DNA of 64,000 bases from Burkholderia sp. GAS332 (GTDB lineage Bacteria > Pseudomonadota > Gammaproteobacteria > Burkholderiales > Burkholderiaceae). The number at the start of each line of letters is the position of its first letter. Position 1 is the first letter of the stretch. Below are positions 9,348-19,263 of this stretch, in pieces. The notes under the pieces were generated by a model. That model saw only the letters and a list, made by a program, of their open reading frames with translations, was not told the origin of the DNA and searched no databases. The position numbers were made by a program, and so were the translations under genes. The DNA lies in NCBI GenBank assembly GCA_900142905.1, contig FSRV01000001.1, positions 3,472,001-3,536,000 on the forward strand. Reading direction: 5' to 3'.

Positions 9348-9452
9348 TCCTCGCCGGGACGGCAACCCGCACGGGCTGGCAGAGCCGCCGCCCGTCTTGC
9401 CGCGCAAGCAAAGCGTCTGCACACCCGCACTAACAGGAACGAGACCGAGCCT

Positions 9453-10913
<1,461 letters not shown>

Positions 10914-11146
10914 TCCCACGCCATCCTTTTGATGGTTCGGCGCAACAATCGGCACAACAACACGGGGCCGGATCAACTCGCGTGTGACAAACTCATGTAT
11001 TGTTTCCTGAGTATGCAGATCACGCGTTTTTCTTGCACCATCTGAAACAGCCACGCCGCTTCGGGCGCCCGGCCGAGGCCGGTTCGTGACCGCGGCCATC
11101 TTTCCGTTCTCATTGATCGCGCATCATCGCTTGCGCGGGCCACACC

Positions 11147-12013
11147 ATGACGAAAAACGTTCTGAGCATCCAGTCACATGTCGTCTTCGGACACGCCGGT
11201 AACAGCGCGGCCGAGTTTCCGATGCGCCGGCTCGGCGTCAATGTCTGGCCGCTCAATACCGTCCAGTTCTCGAACCACACACAGTACGGTCATTGGACCG
11301 GCGGTGCGATCGAAGCTTCGCAGATGGAAGCGCTCATCGAAGGGATTGGCGCGATCGGCATGCTGCCGCGCTGCGACGCCGTGCTGTCCGGCTATCTGGG
11401 CACGCCCGAGCAGGCACAAGCGGTGTTGGAGATCGTCAAGGCCGTGAAAGCCGCCAATCCGCGCGCGTGGTACTTCTGCGACCCGGTCATGGGCGCCACG
11501 AGCGGCTGCAAGGTCGAACCGGGCATCCAGGAATTTCTGGTGCGCACCATGCCGGAGGTGGCCGACGCGATGGCACCGAACCATACCGAGTTGCAACGCC
11601 TCGTGGGCCGCGAGATCGAGACGCTCGAAGAAGCCGTGACCGCGTGCCGCGAGGTCATCGCCCGCGGACCGAAACTCATGCTGGTCAAACATCTGCTCGA
11701 CCGCAACAGCCCCGCCGACCGTTTCAACATGCTGGTCGTCACCGAGCGCGAGGCCTGGATGGGGCAGCGTCCGCTCTACCCGTTCGCGCGGCAGCCGGTG
11801 GGCGTCGGCGATCTGACGAGCGCGGTGTTTGTCGCGCGCACGCTGCTGGGCGATTCGATCCGCGCGGCCTTCGAGCACACGCTGGCCGCCGTGAACGCGG
11901 TGGTGAAAGCGACGTGGCAGGCCGGACGCTATGAGCTGGAACTGGTGGCCGCGCAGAACGAAATCGCGCAACCGCGTGAATGGTTCGACGCCTGGGTCGC
12001 GGAGTCGGCGTAG
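11147..12013 (+). CDS. pdxY: Pyridoxal kinase
   Basis: This 288-residue ribokinase-fold kinase of the PdxY type phosphorylates pyridoxal in the PLP salvage pathway. Family blocks are [43 protein letters not shown] and [15 protein letters not shown]. The anion-hole region reads [12 protein letters not shown], where the usual motif is GTGD; V in place of T is common in PdxY proteins. The start at 11147 matches the E. coli-type N-terminus. A 233-base gap after glgA suggests a separate transcript. Confidence 0.92.
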   Translation: MTKNVLSIQSHVVFGHAGNSAAEFPMRRLGVNVWPLNTVQFSNHTQYGHWTGGAIEASQMEALIEGIGAIGMLPRCDAVLSGYLGTPEQAQAVLEIVKAVKAANPRAWYFCDPVMGATSGCKVEPGIQEFLVRTMPEVADAMAPNHTELQRLVGREIETLEEAVTACREVIARGPKLMLVKHLLDRNSPADRFNMLVVTEREAWMGQRPLYPFARQPVGVGDLTSAVFVARTLLGDSIRAAFEHTLAAVNAVVKATWQAGRYELELVAAQNEIAQPREWFDAWVAESA

Positions 12014-12170
12014 GCGCCTGACACCGAGGCGCGGCGCAACACGCAGCCGTGCACCCCACGTCAGTTGTTAGCCGAACCCATACCCGGCACGCGACCCGCG
12101 TTTGTCAGCCGGGCGTCCTATAATGCGTGCCGCATGGGCGAGGCAATCACCCGCCCACACCGCATTTTTT

Positions 12171-12223
12171 CAGGTATCCGGGCATCCGGACATCAGGCGT
12201 CCGGGCGTCAGGCATCCGGCATT
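12171..12223 (+). repeat. 15-bp degenerate tandem repeat in a leader region
   Basis: Consecutive copies CAGGCGTCCGGGCGT (12194-12208) and CAGGCATCCGGCATT (12209-12223) follow a longer, related unit starting at 12171 (CAGGTATCCGGGCATCC). They lie immediately upstream of the gene at 12241. Confidence 0.6.
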
Positions 12224-12240
12224 CAGCAGACGAGGCATCG

Positions 12241-12702
12241 ATGGACGGTTATATCCGCAGCGAGCGGGAAGAATTTTTTGAGCAGTTGTGCATGAGCGTC
12301 GACGCGGACGAAGCGCACGAGCAGGAAGCGATCGAGTACTTCGAGAACCAGTTCGACCAGGCCGACTTCGATCCCGCCCAGTGGCTCGACATCGCGCTTT
12401 ACTATTCGCCGGCGGTGGCGCGCGGCATCGTCGACATGGTGACGCCCGACGACAAGGCGCGCAGCAACATCGCCGAAGTGATCGCCGACAACCTCGACAT
12501 TTCGTACGGCGAGGACGAGTGCCAGCAGTTCGCCGAGACCATCGAATTCGCGTTGAACAACGGCGTGCCGGTGGACCTCGACCTGGTGCTCGACGGCTGC
12601 CAGCGCGCGATCGACGATCTCGACACCTGGGCCGACGACGAGACCAAGGCGCCCATCCTGCGTCTGCGTGAAGAGTTGCTGCGCCAGCAAGGCGAGCATT
12701 AA
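12241..12702 (+). CDS. Conserved acidic protein of unknown function
   Basis: This 153-residue, strongly acidic, soluble protein has no signal peptide or membrane segment. It contains the segments EYFENQFDQADFDP and DISYGEDECQQFAETIEFAL. I recognise it only as a Burkholderia-type hypothetical and cannot name a domain. ATG at 12241 was preferred because the frame upstream of it translates the 15-bp repeat. A G+C-rich terminator-like hairpin follows at 12717, so it is probably monocistronic. Confidence 0.75.
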   Translation: MDGYIRSEREEFFEQLCMSVDADEAHEQEAIEYFENQFDQADFDPAQWLDIALYYSPAVARGIVDMVTPDDKARSNIAEVIADNLDISYGEDECQQFAETIEFALNNGVPVDLDLVLDGCQRAIDDLDTWADDETKAPILRLREELLRQQGEH

Positions 12703-13034
12703 GGTTGTTATTTTAGCCGGCGCGCTCGCGCCGGTTTCCTGAGCGGCAACTCCTGGCCGCCTCCCCTTCGCTTCTTCAGCGGACAGGGCCATTCCCGTTC
12801 TTAAGCATATGCCGCAATCGGCACCCGCGCGCCGCCGCTGACAGGCCGCCAGCCCAAGCGCTGCGTGGGCTATGCCGAAATGCTCATTCAAAGCGCCGCG
12901 AACTGCCAAGACGGTCGCAAATTGGCTTTCTATATTCGCGCCAGATTGACCGGCATGTGAACGCCACAGCGCGTCGCTCCAACGTGACCGCCTTGCCGTT
13001 TTTACACCTGAAACTGTCGATGGAGAGAGAGACC
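12703..13034. other. Intergenic region before the binding-protein gene
   Basis: It contains a terminator-like hairpin (12717-12734) and about 300 bases of leader ending in a purine-rich ribosome-binding site (GGAGAGAGAG) just before ATG at 13035. I see no other recognisable feature. Confidence 0.5.
12717..12738 (+). terminator. G+C-rich hairpin terminator
   Basis: An 18-base palindrome (CCGGCGCGCTCGCGCCGG) lies 15 bases after the stop codon and is followed by a short TTT tract. Confidence 0.6.
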
Positions 13035-14186
13035 ATGAGTCTTCAAAAAATGCTGAAACCGCTTGCCCTGATTGTTGGCGCTGCCTTCGCGATTGCGCCG
13101 CTGGCCAGTTTCGCCGACGACCTGCCGGTGAAGATCGGCTTCGCCGCGCCGCTGACAGGCGCCAACGCTGGCTACGGCAAGGATCTGGAAAACGGCGTCC
13201 GGCTTGCAATCGAAGAAGCCAACGCGCAGAAGATCAAGATCGGCGACAAGGTCGCGCAATTCGAGCTCGTCTCCGAGGACGACCAGGCCGACCCGCGCAT
13301 CGGCGTGCAGGCCGCGCAGAAGCTGGTCGACGCGGGCGTAGCGGCGGTCGTGGGCCACTTCAATTCGGGCACGACGATTCCTGCCTCGCAGGTGTACGAG
13401 CAGGCCGGCATTCCGGTGATCGATCCGGCCGCGACCAATCCGATCATTACCGGGCGAGGCTTCGCGAACACCTTCATGGTGATTTCCACCGATGCGCAGA
13501 ACGCCGGCAACGCGGGCGTCTACGCCGTCGAGGTGACGAAGGCCAAACGCATTGCGATCATCGACGACCGCACCGCGTTCGGCCAGGGCGAAGCCGACGA
13601 GTTCGAGAAGGCGGTGAAGGCGCATGGCGGCAACATCGTGACGCGCGAATACACCGACAATCACGCGGTGGACTTCAGCACGCAGATCACCCGAATCAAG
13701 GCGGCCAATGCGGACCTGATTTTCTTCGGCGGCCTGGATACCCAGGCGGCGGGCTTCGCGAAGCGGATGAAGCAGTTGGGGGTGAGCGCGCAGTTGGTGG
13801 GCGGTGGCGGTGTGATGGATGAGGACTTCATCAAGCTCGCCGGCGACCCGTCCGAAGGCGCGATGGCCTGGGAATACGGCCGGCCGCTGGCCCAATTGCC
13901 GGGCGGCAAGGACTTTTCCGCGAAGTTCAAGAAGCGGTTCGGAGTGGATATCCTGTCGTACGCGCCGTTTGGCTATGACGGAGCGTGGGCCGCGATCAAG
14001 GCAATGCAGCAGGCGAAATCCACCTCGCCGGCGGTTTATCGGCCTGTTCTCAAGTCGCTCGATTACGACGGCGTGACAGGGAAGATTTCGTTCGACAACA
14101 CCGGGGCGTTGAAGAGCGGCGCTTCCACGCTATACCAGGTCAAGAACGGGACCTGGATTCCCATCGTGACCAAGAGCGGCAGTTAA
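13035..14186 (+). CDS. Branched-chain amino acid ABC transporter substrate-binding protein (LivJ/LivK family)
   Basis: This 383-residue periplasmic binding protein of the Leu/Ile/Val family has a Sec signal peptide (LALIVGAAFAIAPLASFA, cleaved before DDLPVKIG). The mature part shows GFAAPLTGANAGYGKDLENG, VVGHFNSGTTIPASQVYE and IIDDRTAFGQGEADEFEKA, which are typical of LivJ/LivK. ATG at 13035 is preceded by GGAGAGAG. The permease and ATPase genes are not adjacent, so this is a stand-alone binding protein, as is common in Burkholderia. The ligand specificity is inferred from the family only. Confidence 0.92.
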   Translation: MSLQKMLKPLALIVGAAFAIAPLASFADDLPVKIGFAAPLTGANAGYGKDLENGVRLAIEEANAQKIKIGDKVAQFELVSEDDQADPRIGVQAAQKLVDAGVAAVVGHFNSGTTIPASQVYEQAGIPVIDPAATNPIITGRGFANTFMVISTDAQNAGNAGVYAVEVTKAKRIAIIDDRTAFGQGEADEFEKAVKAHGGNIVTREYTDNHAVDFSTQITRIKAANADLIFFGGLDTQAAGFAKRMKQLGVSAQLVGGGGVMDEDFIKLAGDPSEGAMAWEYGRPLAQLPGGKDFSAKFKKRFGVDILSYAPFGYDGAWAAIKAMQQAKSTSPAVYRPVLKSLDYDGVTGKISFDNTGALKSGASTLYQVKNGTWIPIVTKSGS

Positions 14187-14222
14187 GCGGCTTCTTTTGC
14201 TCATCGCGGCGTGGTTGTTCGT

Positions 14223-14260
14223 GCGGCAGCGGCGGTGCTTTTGTTTACCGCCGCTGCCGC
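14223..14260. terminator. Strong hairpin between convergent genes
   Basis: A perfect 14-bp stem (GCGGCAGCGGCGGT at 14223-14236 pairing with 14247-14260) has a 10-base T-rich loop. It lies between the convergent binding-protein and DUF3857 genes. It lacks a classical T tract, so it may be a bidirectional transcription barrier or an RNA-stabilising structure. Confidence 0.6.
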
Positions 14261-14290
14261 GGCCTCTCGCACTGCCGATACCGCACGTGT

Positions 14291-16231
14291 CTATTTGACA
14301 ACCTTCACCACCACCTCCGCATCGAGGTCCCGCTCGATCCGGACCAGATCGTCCTTCACGTCGGCAAATTCATCGGCAGAGCACATCTGGTGCCCAAACG
14401 CGGCTCGAAGGTGTCGCCTGACCTGCAAGACCCGGGCGGCGGGATCGAACACGTAGCGGGAAGAAAACTCGACGAAGCGATCCTTCACCGTGGCATCCGG
14501 CGGCACATCGGTCACGCGGACGAACGCCGGCAGCGTCATCTCCAACGTCTCATCGAATTCCCCACCGATGCAAGCCCACGGCTGCGTCCTGGCAGGCTCC
14601 GCAAGCCACGCCTGCACCTGCCCCGCCATTCCGCCGGACAAGCTCGTCAAGGCCGGCACGGCTGTCGTGCCGTCGGTCCAGACAAAGTGCTCGACCGTTC
14701 CCTGCATCGATGTGGAAAACGGTCCGCCCGTCGCGGCCACATCGCTCGTGCGCAACTGCGCCGAGCCATGCAGGCCACTCAGCAAGAGGCGATTCGCGGC
14801 GATCTGTTGGGTGCGCTGCCGCGTTGCCCGCCGAAACGTATTGCGTTCGAGCTCCGCGGTATAGCCGGCATCTTCCACGCGGTAGGCGTAGTTCGCCGCC
14901 CCGCTCTCATCGATATCGATCTGCAGGCGCGCCGTCCGCTCACGCAACTGTGTGGCCGGCGTGCGAGCCAACACGCCCTCGTCGACCAGCAGAACGGGCC
15001 GATCCATCACACCCGGCGGCAAATACCCAAAACTTAAGCCGCCTGCCGTGGTGTCAGCAAATAACGCTAGATCAGGAATCCACACGATTGCATGGTTGAT
15101 CGCGCTTTCGCCATACCCCGGCACCGACGGCAAACTGTAGTACGGCCCGAGATTGAGCAGCACGGCCTCGCTGTGGATGCCGACCGCAGCGAGGAGCGCA
15201 CTGTACAACGCGACGTGATCCTTGCAGTCGCCATAGCGGTTGTGCAGGATGTCGATCGCCTTATGCGGGATCGCCGCCGTCTCGCCGAGAAACAGCGCAA
15301 CGTAGCGAATATTCAGGCGCATCCAGTCGTACAGGATCCGCGCTTTCGCGCGCGGGTCGCCGGCCTCGTCGGTCAGGCTCTGCGCGAGTTGCACGATCGC
15401 CGGGTCGCTCATCGTCGCGTCGGCAGCAGGACCGCGATAACGCGCGGCGAAACTCGCGAAGTCAGGCACCGTCGACACCATCAACCGGTCGCCCCAGTTC
15501 GCATAGCCCACCGCCCCCGCTTCGAGCGGCGCATACGGGCCGTGCTGGTAATCGAACTCATAGCGGGTGCGTCCGTTTGCCGTGACGGGCGGCAGCGCGA
15601 CATAGCCACGCGCATCGGCATACAGCCGCACATCGGCGGGCAGGTCGAAGATCAGGCGCTGCATCTCGACCGGATCGCGCGTCGGTTCGACCAGGTACGC
15701 GAATGTGCCGGCCTGCAGGGGCTTCGTGCGCGTCTTGCGAAACGCCAGATGCACGCGCGAGCCGGGCTCGACACCCGGAAAGATCACCGTGCGCAACACC
15801 CCGTCTTCGAAACTCGGCGCGCCCGCCGAGCGGGGTTCCTGCACGTCGCGGATCGCCTCGGGGCCGACCGGATGCGCGACGCCGTTCGGGTCGATCGTTT
15901 CCGCGCTCAGCAATTGAACCTGCTCGATGTCCTTGTTGAACCACACATAGCGTTGCGCGATATCGTCGACGCCGCTCGTCGTGTTGGCCCGCAGGACCGT
16001 GTCGTCGTGTTCTTCGACCGAGCCGTCCTTCTGGATCACGAAGAGATGGACGTCGCGCTCCATCGTCGAGGGGGAGAGGTCGTCGCTGGAGGTGCTGGCG
16101 GTGCTCGGGGCGTTGGGGGCGCTGGAGGTGCCGGAGGTGCTCGTGGTGCTGCCCTCAGCACGCGACGCGGCCGCGCACCCCACCAGCGCCAATGCGGCAG
16201 CCAGCTTCATGAACGCAACGCACCGCGTCAT
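14291..16231 (-). CDS. DUF3857 / transglutaminase-like lipoprotein
   Basis: This protein of about 646 residues has an N-terminal DUF3857 beta-sandwich domain and a transglutaminase-like core. The Cys-containing motif YGDCKDHVALYSALL lies near residue 334, and later segments INHAIVWIPD and LFADTTAGG could provide His and Asp. The start MTRCVAFMKLAAALALVGC has a lipobox (LVGC), so it is a probable lipoprotein, followed by a Ser/Thr/Ala-rich linker. ATG at 16231 overlaps the AraC-family gene stop by four bases (ATGA), indicating coupling; the next possible start is 16210. The function is unknown; related proteins sit in the envelope. Confidence 0.8.
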   Translation of the reverse strand: MTRCVAFMKLAAALALVGCAAASRAEGSTTSTSGTSSAPNAPSTASTSSDDLSPSTMERDVHLFVIQKDGSVEEHDDTVLRANTTSGVDDIAQRYVWFNKDIEQVQLLSAETIDPNGVAHPVGPEAIRDVQEPRSAGAPSFEDGVLRTVIFPGVEPGSRVHLAFRKTRTKPLQAGTFAYLVEPTRDPVEMQRLIFDLPADVRLYADARGYVALPPVTANGRTRYEFDYQHGPYAPLEAGAVGYANWGDRLMVSTVPDFASFAARYRGPAADATMSDPAIVQLAQSLTDEAGDPRAKARILYDWMRLNIRYVALFLGETAAIPHKAIDILHNRYGDCKDHVALYSALLAAVGIHSEAVLLNLGPYYSLPSVPGYGESAINHAIVWIPDLALFADTTAGGLSFGYLPPGVMDRPVLLVDEGVLARTPATQLRERTARLQIDIDESGAANYAYRVEDAGYTAELERNTFRRATRQRTQQIAANRLLLSGLHGSAQLRTSDVAATGGPFSTSMQGTVEHFVWTDGTTAVPALTSLSGGMAGQVQAWLAEPARTQPWACIGGEFDETLEMTLPAFVRVTDVPPDATVKDRFVEFSSRYVFDPAARVLQVRRHLRAAFGHQMCSADEFADVKDDLVRIERDLDAEVVVKVVK

Positions 16232-17127
16232 GCACCACGCGCCCTGCCCCGCGCGCGCCACGCACGCGGACTCGACGCAAACTCCGCGCGAAACGCGTGA
16301 TTGAAATTCGACAGATCGTTGAAGCCACAATCGAGCGCGATATCGACGACCTTCGCGCTGTCGTCGTGAAGACGCTGCGCCGCCGCTCGCAAACGTGCCC
16401 GCAGCACATATTGATGCGGCGTCACGCCGGTCACGCGCTGGAACGTGCGCAGGAAGTAGAACTCACTCAGGCCCGCCGCGGCAGCGAGGCTGGTGAGCGT
16501 ATGCGGCGCGCCAGGTGTCTCGTCGATCAGGCGCACCGTCTGCGCCACCCGCGACCAGGCGGCGGGGCTTGCAGGCGCTTCCGCGCGCGTCAATGCGCCC
16601 GCCGCCTTGAGCGTCGAGACGGCCAGTTCGACCGCGAGTTCGTCCCACACCGCGTCGTCCGAATCCGATGCGCCGGCGCAGGCTCGCGCGATCAGCGGAG
16701 ACAGCGCGGGGAGCGACGGAACGCGCGCGCGCCTGAAATTCAGCGTGCCGCTTGCAATGCCCGCGTCCGCGGCAAGCCGCTCGAAGTACGTCGGCGCATA
16801 GCGAAAGGCGATGCAGCGATCGCCGGCCGTATGCCGATGGCCGCATTCGAAACAGTCATCCGGGTTGCCGAGCAGCAGCGCGCCGGGGGTCAGCAACTCG
16901 CGCCCCGTCCCTGCCCGGTAGCCGAACGCACCGGCGACCACCATTGCGATGCACACGCCGGCGTGCCGCTCTTCGAACGGCTGATCGCGTGGACCGAAGG
17001 TGCAGAGGACGTCCGCGGCGTCCCAGCCTGCGCCCTGGGCCAACGGGCGCGCGGCTATGCCGCCACGCGTGCCTTCCCGCGCGCGCTGCGCGAGTGCCTG
17101 CTGCAAAGTGACGGCAATTTTCCCCAA
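16228..17127 (-). CDS. AraC-family transcriptional regulator
   Basis: This regulator of about 299 residues has a C-terminal pair of AraC helix-turn-helix motifs (LTSLAAAAGLSEFYFLRTFQ and VVDIALDCGFNDLSNFNHAF) and an N-terminal cupin-like sensing domain with Cys/His residues (NPDDCFECGHRHTAGDRC). The longest frame begins at 17232, only five bases from a divergent gene. I prefer TTG at 17127, which has a GAGG ribosome-binding site six bases upstream. It is coupled to the downstream DUF3857 lipoprotein gene. Its inducer is unknown; the Cys/His cluster in the sensor domain could bind metal, which is an inference. Confidence 0.82.
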   Translation of the reverse strand: MGKIAVTLQQALAQRAREGTRGGIAARPLAQGAGWDAADVLCTFGPRDQPFEERHAGVCIAMVVAGAFGYRAGTGRELLTPGALLLGNPDDCFECGHRHTAGDRCIAFRYAPTYFERLAADAGIASGTLNFRRARVPSLPALSPLIARACAGASDSDDAVWDELAVELAVSTLKAAGALTRAEAPASPAAWSRVAQTVRLIDETPGAPHTLTSLAAAAGLSEFYFLRTFQRVTGVTPHQYVLRARLRAAAQRLHDDSAKVVDIALDCGFNDLSNFNHAFRAEFASSPRAWRARGRARGA

Positions 17128-17237
17128 GATGCACCTCGGCTGAGTCCGTATCGTGGTTTTAGCACATCGGCGGCCGGCGCGGTTTTGCCCGTTCCGGCGA
17201 TGGGCGCTGTTACCGAACCTCCGAAGGAGCACACACG

Positions 17238-17783
17238 ATGAACAGGCTGGACGACACCCTCGAGCGCGGTTTTCACGCTGCGTTGACCGCCCCGGCGCGC
17301 GCCGCCGATATCGATGCCGCCGACGACGTCTACGGCTGGCTGATCGGCAGTTGGGACATGGACGTGCTGCACTACCGCGTCGACCTCGGCAACGCGCGCC
17401 GCCGCGGCGAGATTCATTTCGGTTGGGTATTGGAAGGCCGCGCCGTACAGGACGTGTGGATCATGCCGCCACGCAGCGAGCGTCATACGGACCACGCGCC
17501 CGCCGACTCCATGTACGGCACCACGCTGCGGGTATGGGACCCGGCGCTACGGGCGTGGCGCGTGACCTACCTCAATCCGCGGACCGGTCAGCGCGATGAA
17601 CTGGTAGGCCGGCGCCTCGGCAACGATCTCGTGCAGATCGGCACGCACGCTGACGGCACACCGATTCGGTGGAATTTCACCGAGATCACGAGGGATTCGT
17701 TCCGGTGGACCGGGGTCGCGCTGGCGCAGGACGGCGTGACGTGGACGCTCGAGGCGGAGTTTCACGCGCGGCGCAGGCGTTAG
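17238..17783 (+). CDS. Conserved hypothetical protein, DUF1579/lipocalin-like
   Basis: This 181-residue soluble protein has WLIGSWDMDVLHYRVD near residue 36 and regularly spaced Trp residues in predicted beta-strands (IHFGWVLEGRAVQDVWIMPP and FRWTGVALAQDGVTWTLEAE). The pattern resembles lipocalin-like or DUF1579 proteins that bind small molecules. A GGAG site precedes the ATG at 17238. It is divergent from the AraC-family gene and could be its target. No catalytic motif is visible. Confidence 0.7.
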   Translation: MNRLDDTLERGFHAALTAPARAADIDAADDVYGWLIGSWDMDVLHYRVDLGNARRRGEIHFGWVLEGRAVQDVWIMPPRSERHTDHAPADSMYGTTLRVWDPALRAWRVTYLNPRTGQRDELVGRRLGNDLVQIGTHADGTPIRWNFTEITRDSFRWTGVALAQDGVTWTLEAEFHARRRR

Positions 17784-17846
17784 GTTGCGACCTGGCGATC
17801 AGGGGTTTCACGCCTGGGTACAACAACAACGCCCCGTTGCAGGCCA

Positions 17847-18524
17847 TCAATCCCCTTCCCCAACATGCCCGAGCAAAGCCTGCAACCGCTCCACATGCCT
17901 CAGCAGCAAGTGCCGATGCTTTTCGATCTGTTCCAACCGGCCAGCCAGGTCGGCCTGAATCGGGTCGTCGAGATCGGCAGCGGCGATCACGTCCTCCACT
18001 TTTGCTCGCATCGATGCAAGATCCACCGGCGCTTGACTCAAATGCCGCTCGAAACGCCGCACGTCCTGTATCGCCAGATCGCGAACTTTGCGGATGTGGA
18101 CCTGACGCCGATGCGCTTCGGCGTCGATCGTCTCCTCTTCCACGCGCTTCGGCGGCGCCTGGCCGAAAATCGGCTCGGGCGGCCGCAGCACGGTCTTCTT
18201 GCGCACCGGATGCGCCGTGCCGCGAAACCGCGCCAGCGGCTGTTCGTTGTCGATCGCTTCGCGCGCGTTGGCCGGGATGTCCTGCTCCGTATGCGGCGCA
18301 TTCATCCAGCCATTCGGCAAACCCGTCACGGCCTCGATCCCGCGCACGAACTCTTCGCTGAATTCGCGCTGGCCGGACAACATCAATTTCAGGTAACTGG
18401 CGGAAAAAGTCATCATGCGCGCCAGACGCGTCGCGGCGCCAATCTCGCGGGTCAGCAGCACCAGGTTCGCTCGCCAGACCGGGAGCAGCAATTCGTCGGA
18501 ATCTTCCATCGCTGGGTCTTCCAT
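17847..18524 (-). CDS. Helix-turn-helix protein with a coiled C-terminus, unknown function
   Basis: This protein of about 225 residues has an N-terminal helical segment (GAATRLARMMTFSASYLKLM) resembling a lambda-repressor-type HTH. The linker is proline-rich (KTVLRPPEPIFGQAPPKRVE), and the long charged C-terminus (about residues 120-225) is likely to form coiled coil. ATG at 18524 or 18509 are both plausible; the latter has a GGAAG site upstream. The extended frame to 18695 lacks protein-like composition. A DNA-binding or phage-like regulatory role is an inference; I do not recognise the family. Confidence 0.65.
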   Translation of the reverse strand: MEDPAMEDSDELLLPVWRANLVLLTREIGAATRLARMMTFSASYLKLMLSGQREFSEEFVRGIEAVTGLPNGWMNAPHTEQDIPANAREAIDNEQPLARFRGTAHPVRKKTVLRPPEPIFGQAPPKRVEEETIDAEAHRRQVHIRKVRDLAIQDVRRFERHLSQAPVDLASMRAKVEDVIAAADLDDPIQADLAGRLEQIEKHRHLLLRHVERLQALLGHVGEGD

Positions 18525-18824
18525 CTTATGGCCCGATGTAGAGATGACGCGCTCGCACACGTCATCGTTCTGAAAGGGTAGCCGCTTCAGCGCATGGCAC
18601 GCAATGCCCGCGCGCATCCTGCGACGTTCGACGTGCCGAAATGACACGCTACTGCGCGCCGCTGCCCAGGGATAAAACGCCACGAAGCACGGCATTTTGA
18701 GTTGACCCGTGCATTCGGTCAGCGTTCCACCGCTGCGTGCGCGATGTGTGGCATCCTTCCGAACCGTTGCGGCACGCGTCGTGCTGTAACGTCAGCACCA
18801 CCACCATGATTTAAGGATTTTGTA
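18525..18824. other. Intergenic region
   Basis: This 300-base region lies between the HTH-protein start (minus) and the small His-rich secreted protein gene (plus), so it must hold two divergent promoters. No boxes were clear enough to call. Confidence 0.4.
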
Positions 18825-18962
18825 ATGAAGAAGATTGTTCTCGCCATCGCAGCAACCGTCGTCGCCCTGAGCGCGATCGCTCCCGCCCAAGCTTATGAGC
18901 ATCATCACCCGGTATGCCATAAGGTGCGCGTCCACCATCACTGGGAACGTCGCTGCCACTGA
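18825..18962 (+). CDS. Small secreted His-rich protein (45 residues)
   Basis: This short gene has its ATG at 18825, with AAGGA 9-13 bases upstream. The product has a clear Sec signal peptide (MKKIVLAIAATVVALSAIAP, then AQA cleavage). The mature peptide of about 22 residues is packed with His and Cys: YEHHHPVCHKVRVHHHWERR followed by CH. The two Cys and eight His residues could bind a metal ion such as copper, zinc or nickel in the periplasm. A terminator at 18996-19023 closes the transcript, which supports it as a real gene. Similar small HHH/CHKV proteins occur in related genomes; the function is unknown. Confidence 0.75.
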   Translation: MKKIVLAIAATVVALSAIAPAQAYEHHHPVCHKVRVHHHWERRCH

Positions 18963-19263
18963 TCGCTGTGCAGCGCCGCACTCGGCGCGTATCGGAAAGC
19001 CCTGCCACGAGCGGGGCTTTTTTGTGGCCGCTCCGCTGCCACGAGGCGTGGGTCAACCCTTCGACGCTCTATACGTTCGGCGCGAAAGCCGCAGCATGCA
19101 ATCACGGACACATGCTGTTACACCTTTGCGGTGTGAGCCGACGCGGCCACGGCCTCGCGGAATGCGAAGCACGGTGAACCGCGTGGAGATGAGGAGAGGC
19201 ATACCGGTGAGGGCAGCGACGTCAAGTTGCCGCCGTTAAGCTGCCACAGTCAAACTAACGCGA
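18963..19263. other. Intergenic region downstream of the small secreted protein
   Basis: The first part contains the terminator at 18996-19023. Nothing recognisable was found in the remaining 240 bases up to the hutG stop. Confidence 0.5.
18996..19023 (+). terminator. Rho-independent terminator
   Basis: The stem AAAGCCC (18996-19002) pairs with GGGCTTT (19014-19020) and runs into a T6 tract, 33 bases after the small secreted-protein gene. Confidence 0.85.

Noticed and set aside
16081..16150. GGTGCTGG-type triplet-like repeat as a regulatory repeat
   Set aside because: On the coding strand it simply encodes the Ser/Thr/Ala-rich linker of the DUF3857 lipoprotein.
17128..17232. N-terminal extension of the AraC regulator to 17232
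   Set aside because: It would leave five bases to the divergent gene start; TTG at 17127 with a GAGG site gives a normal family length.
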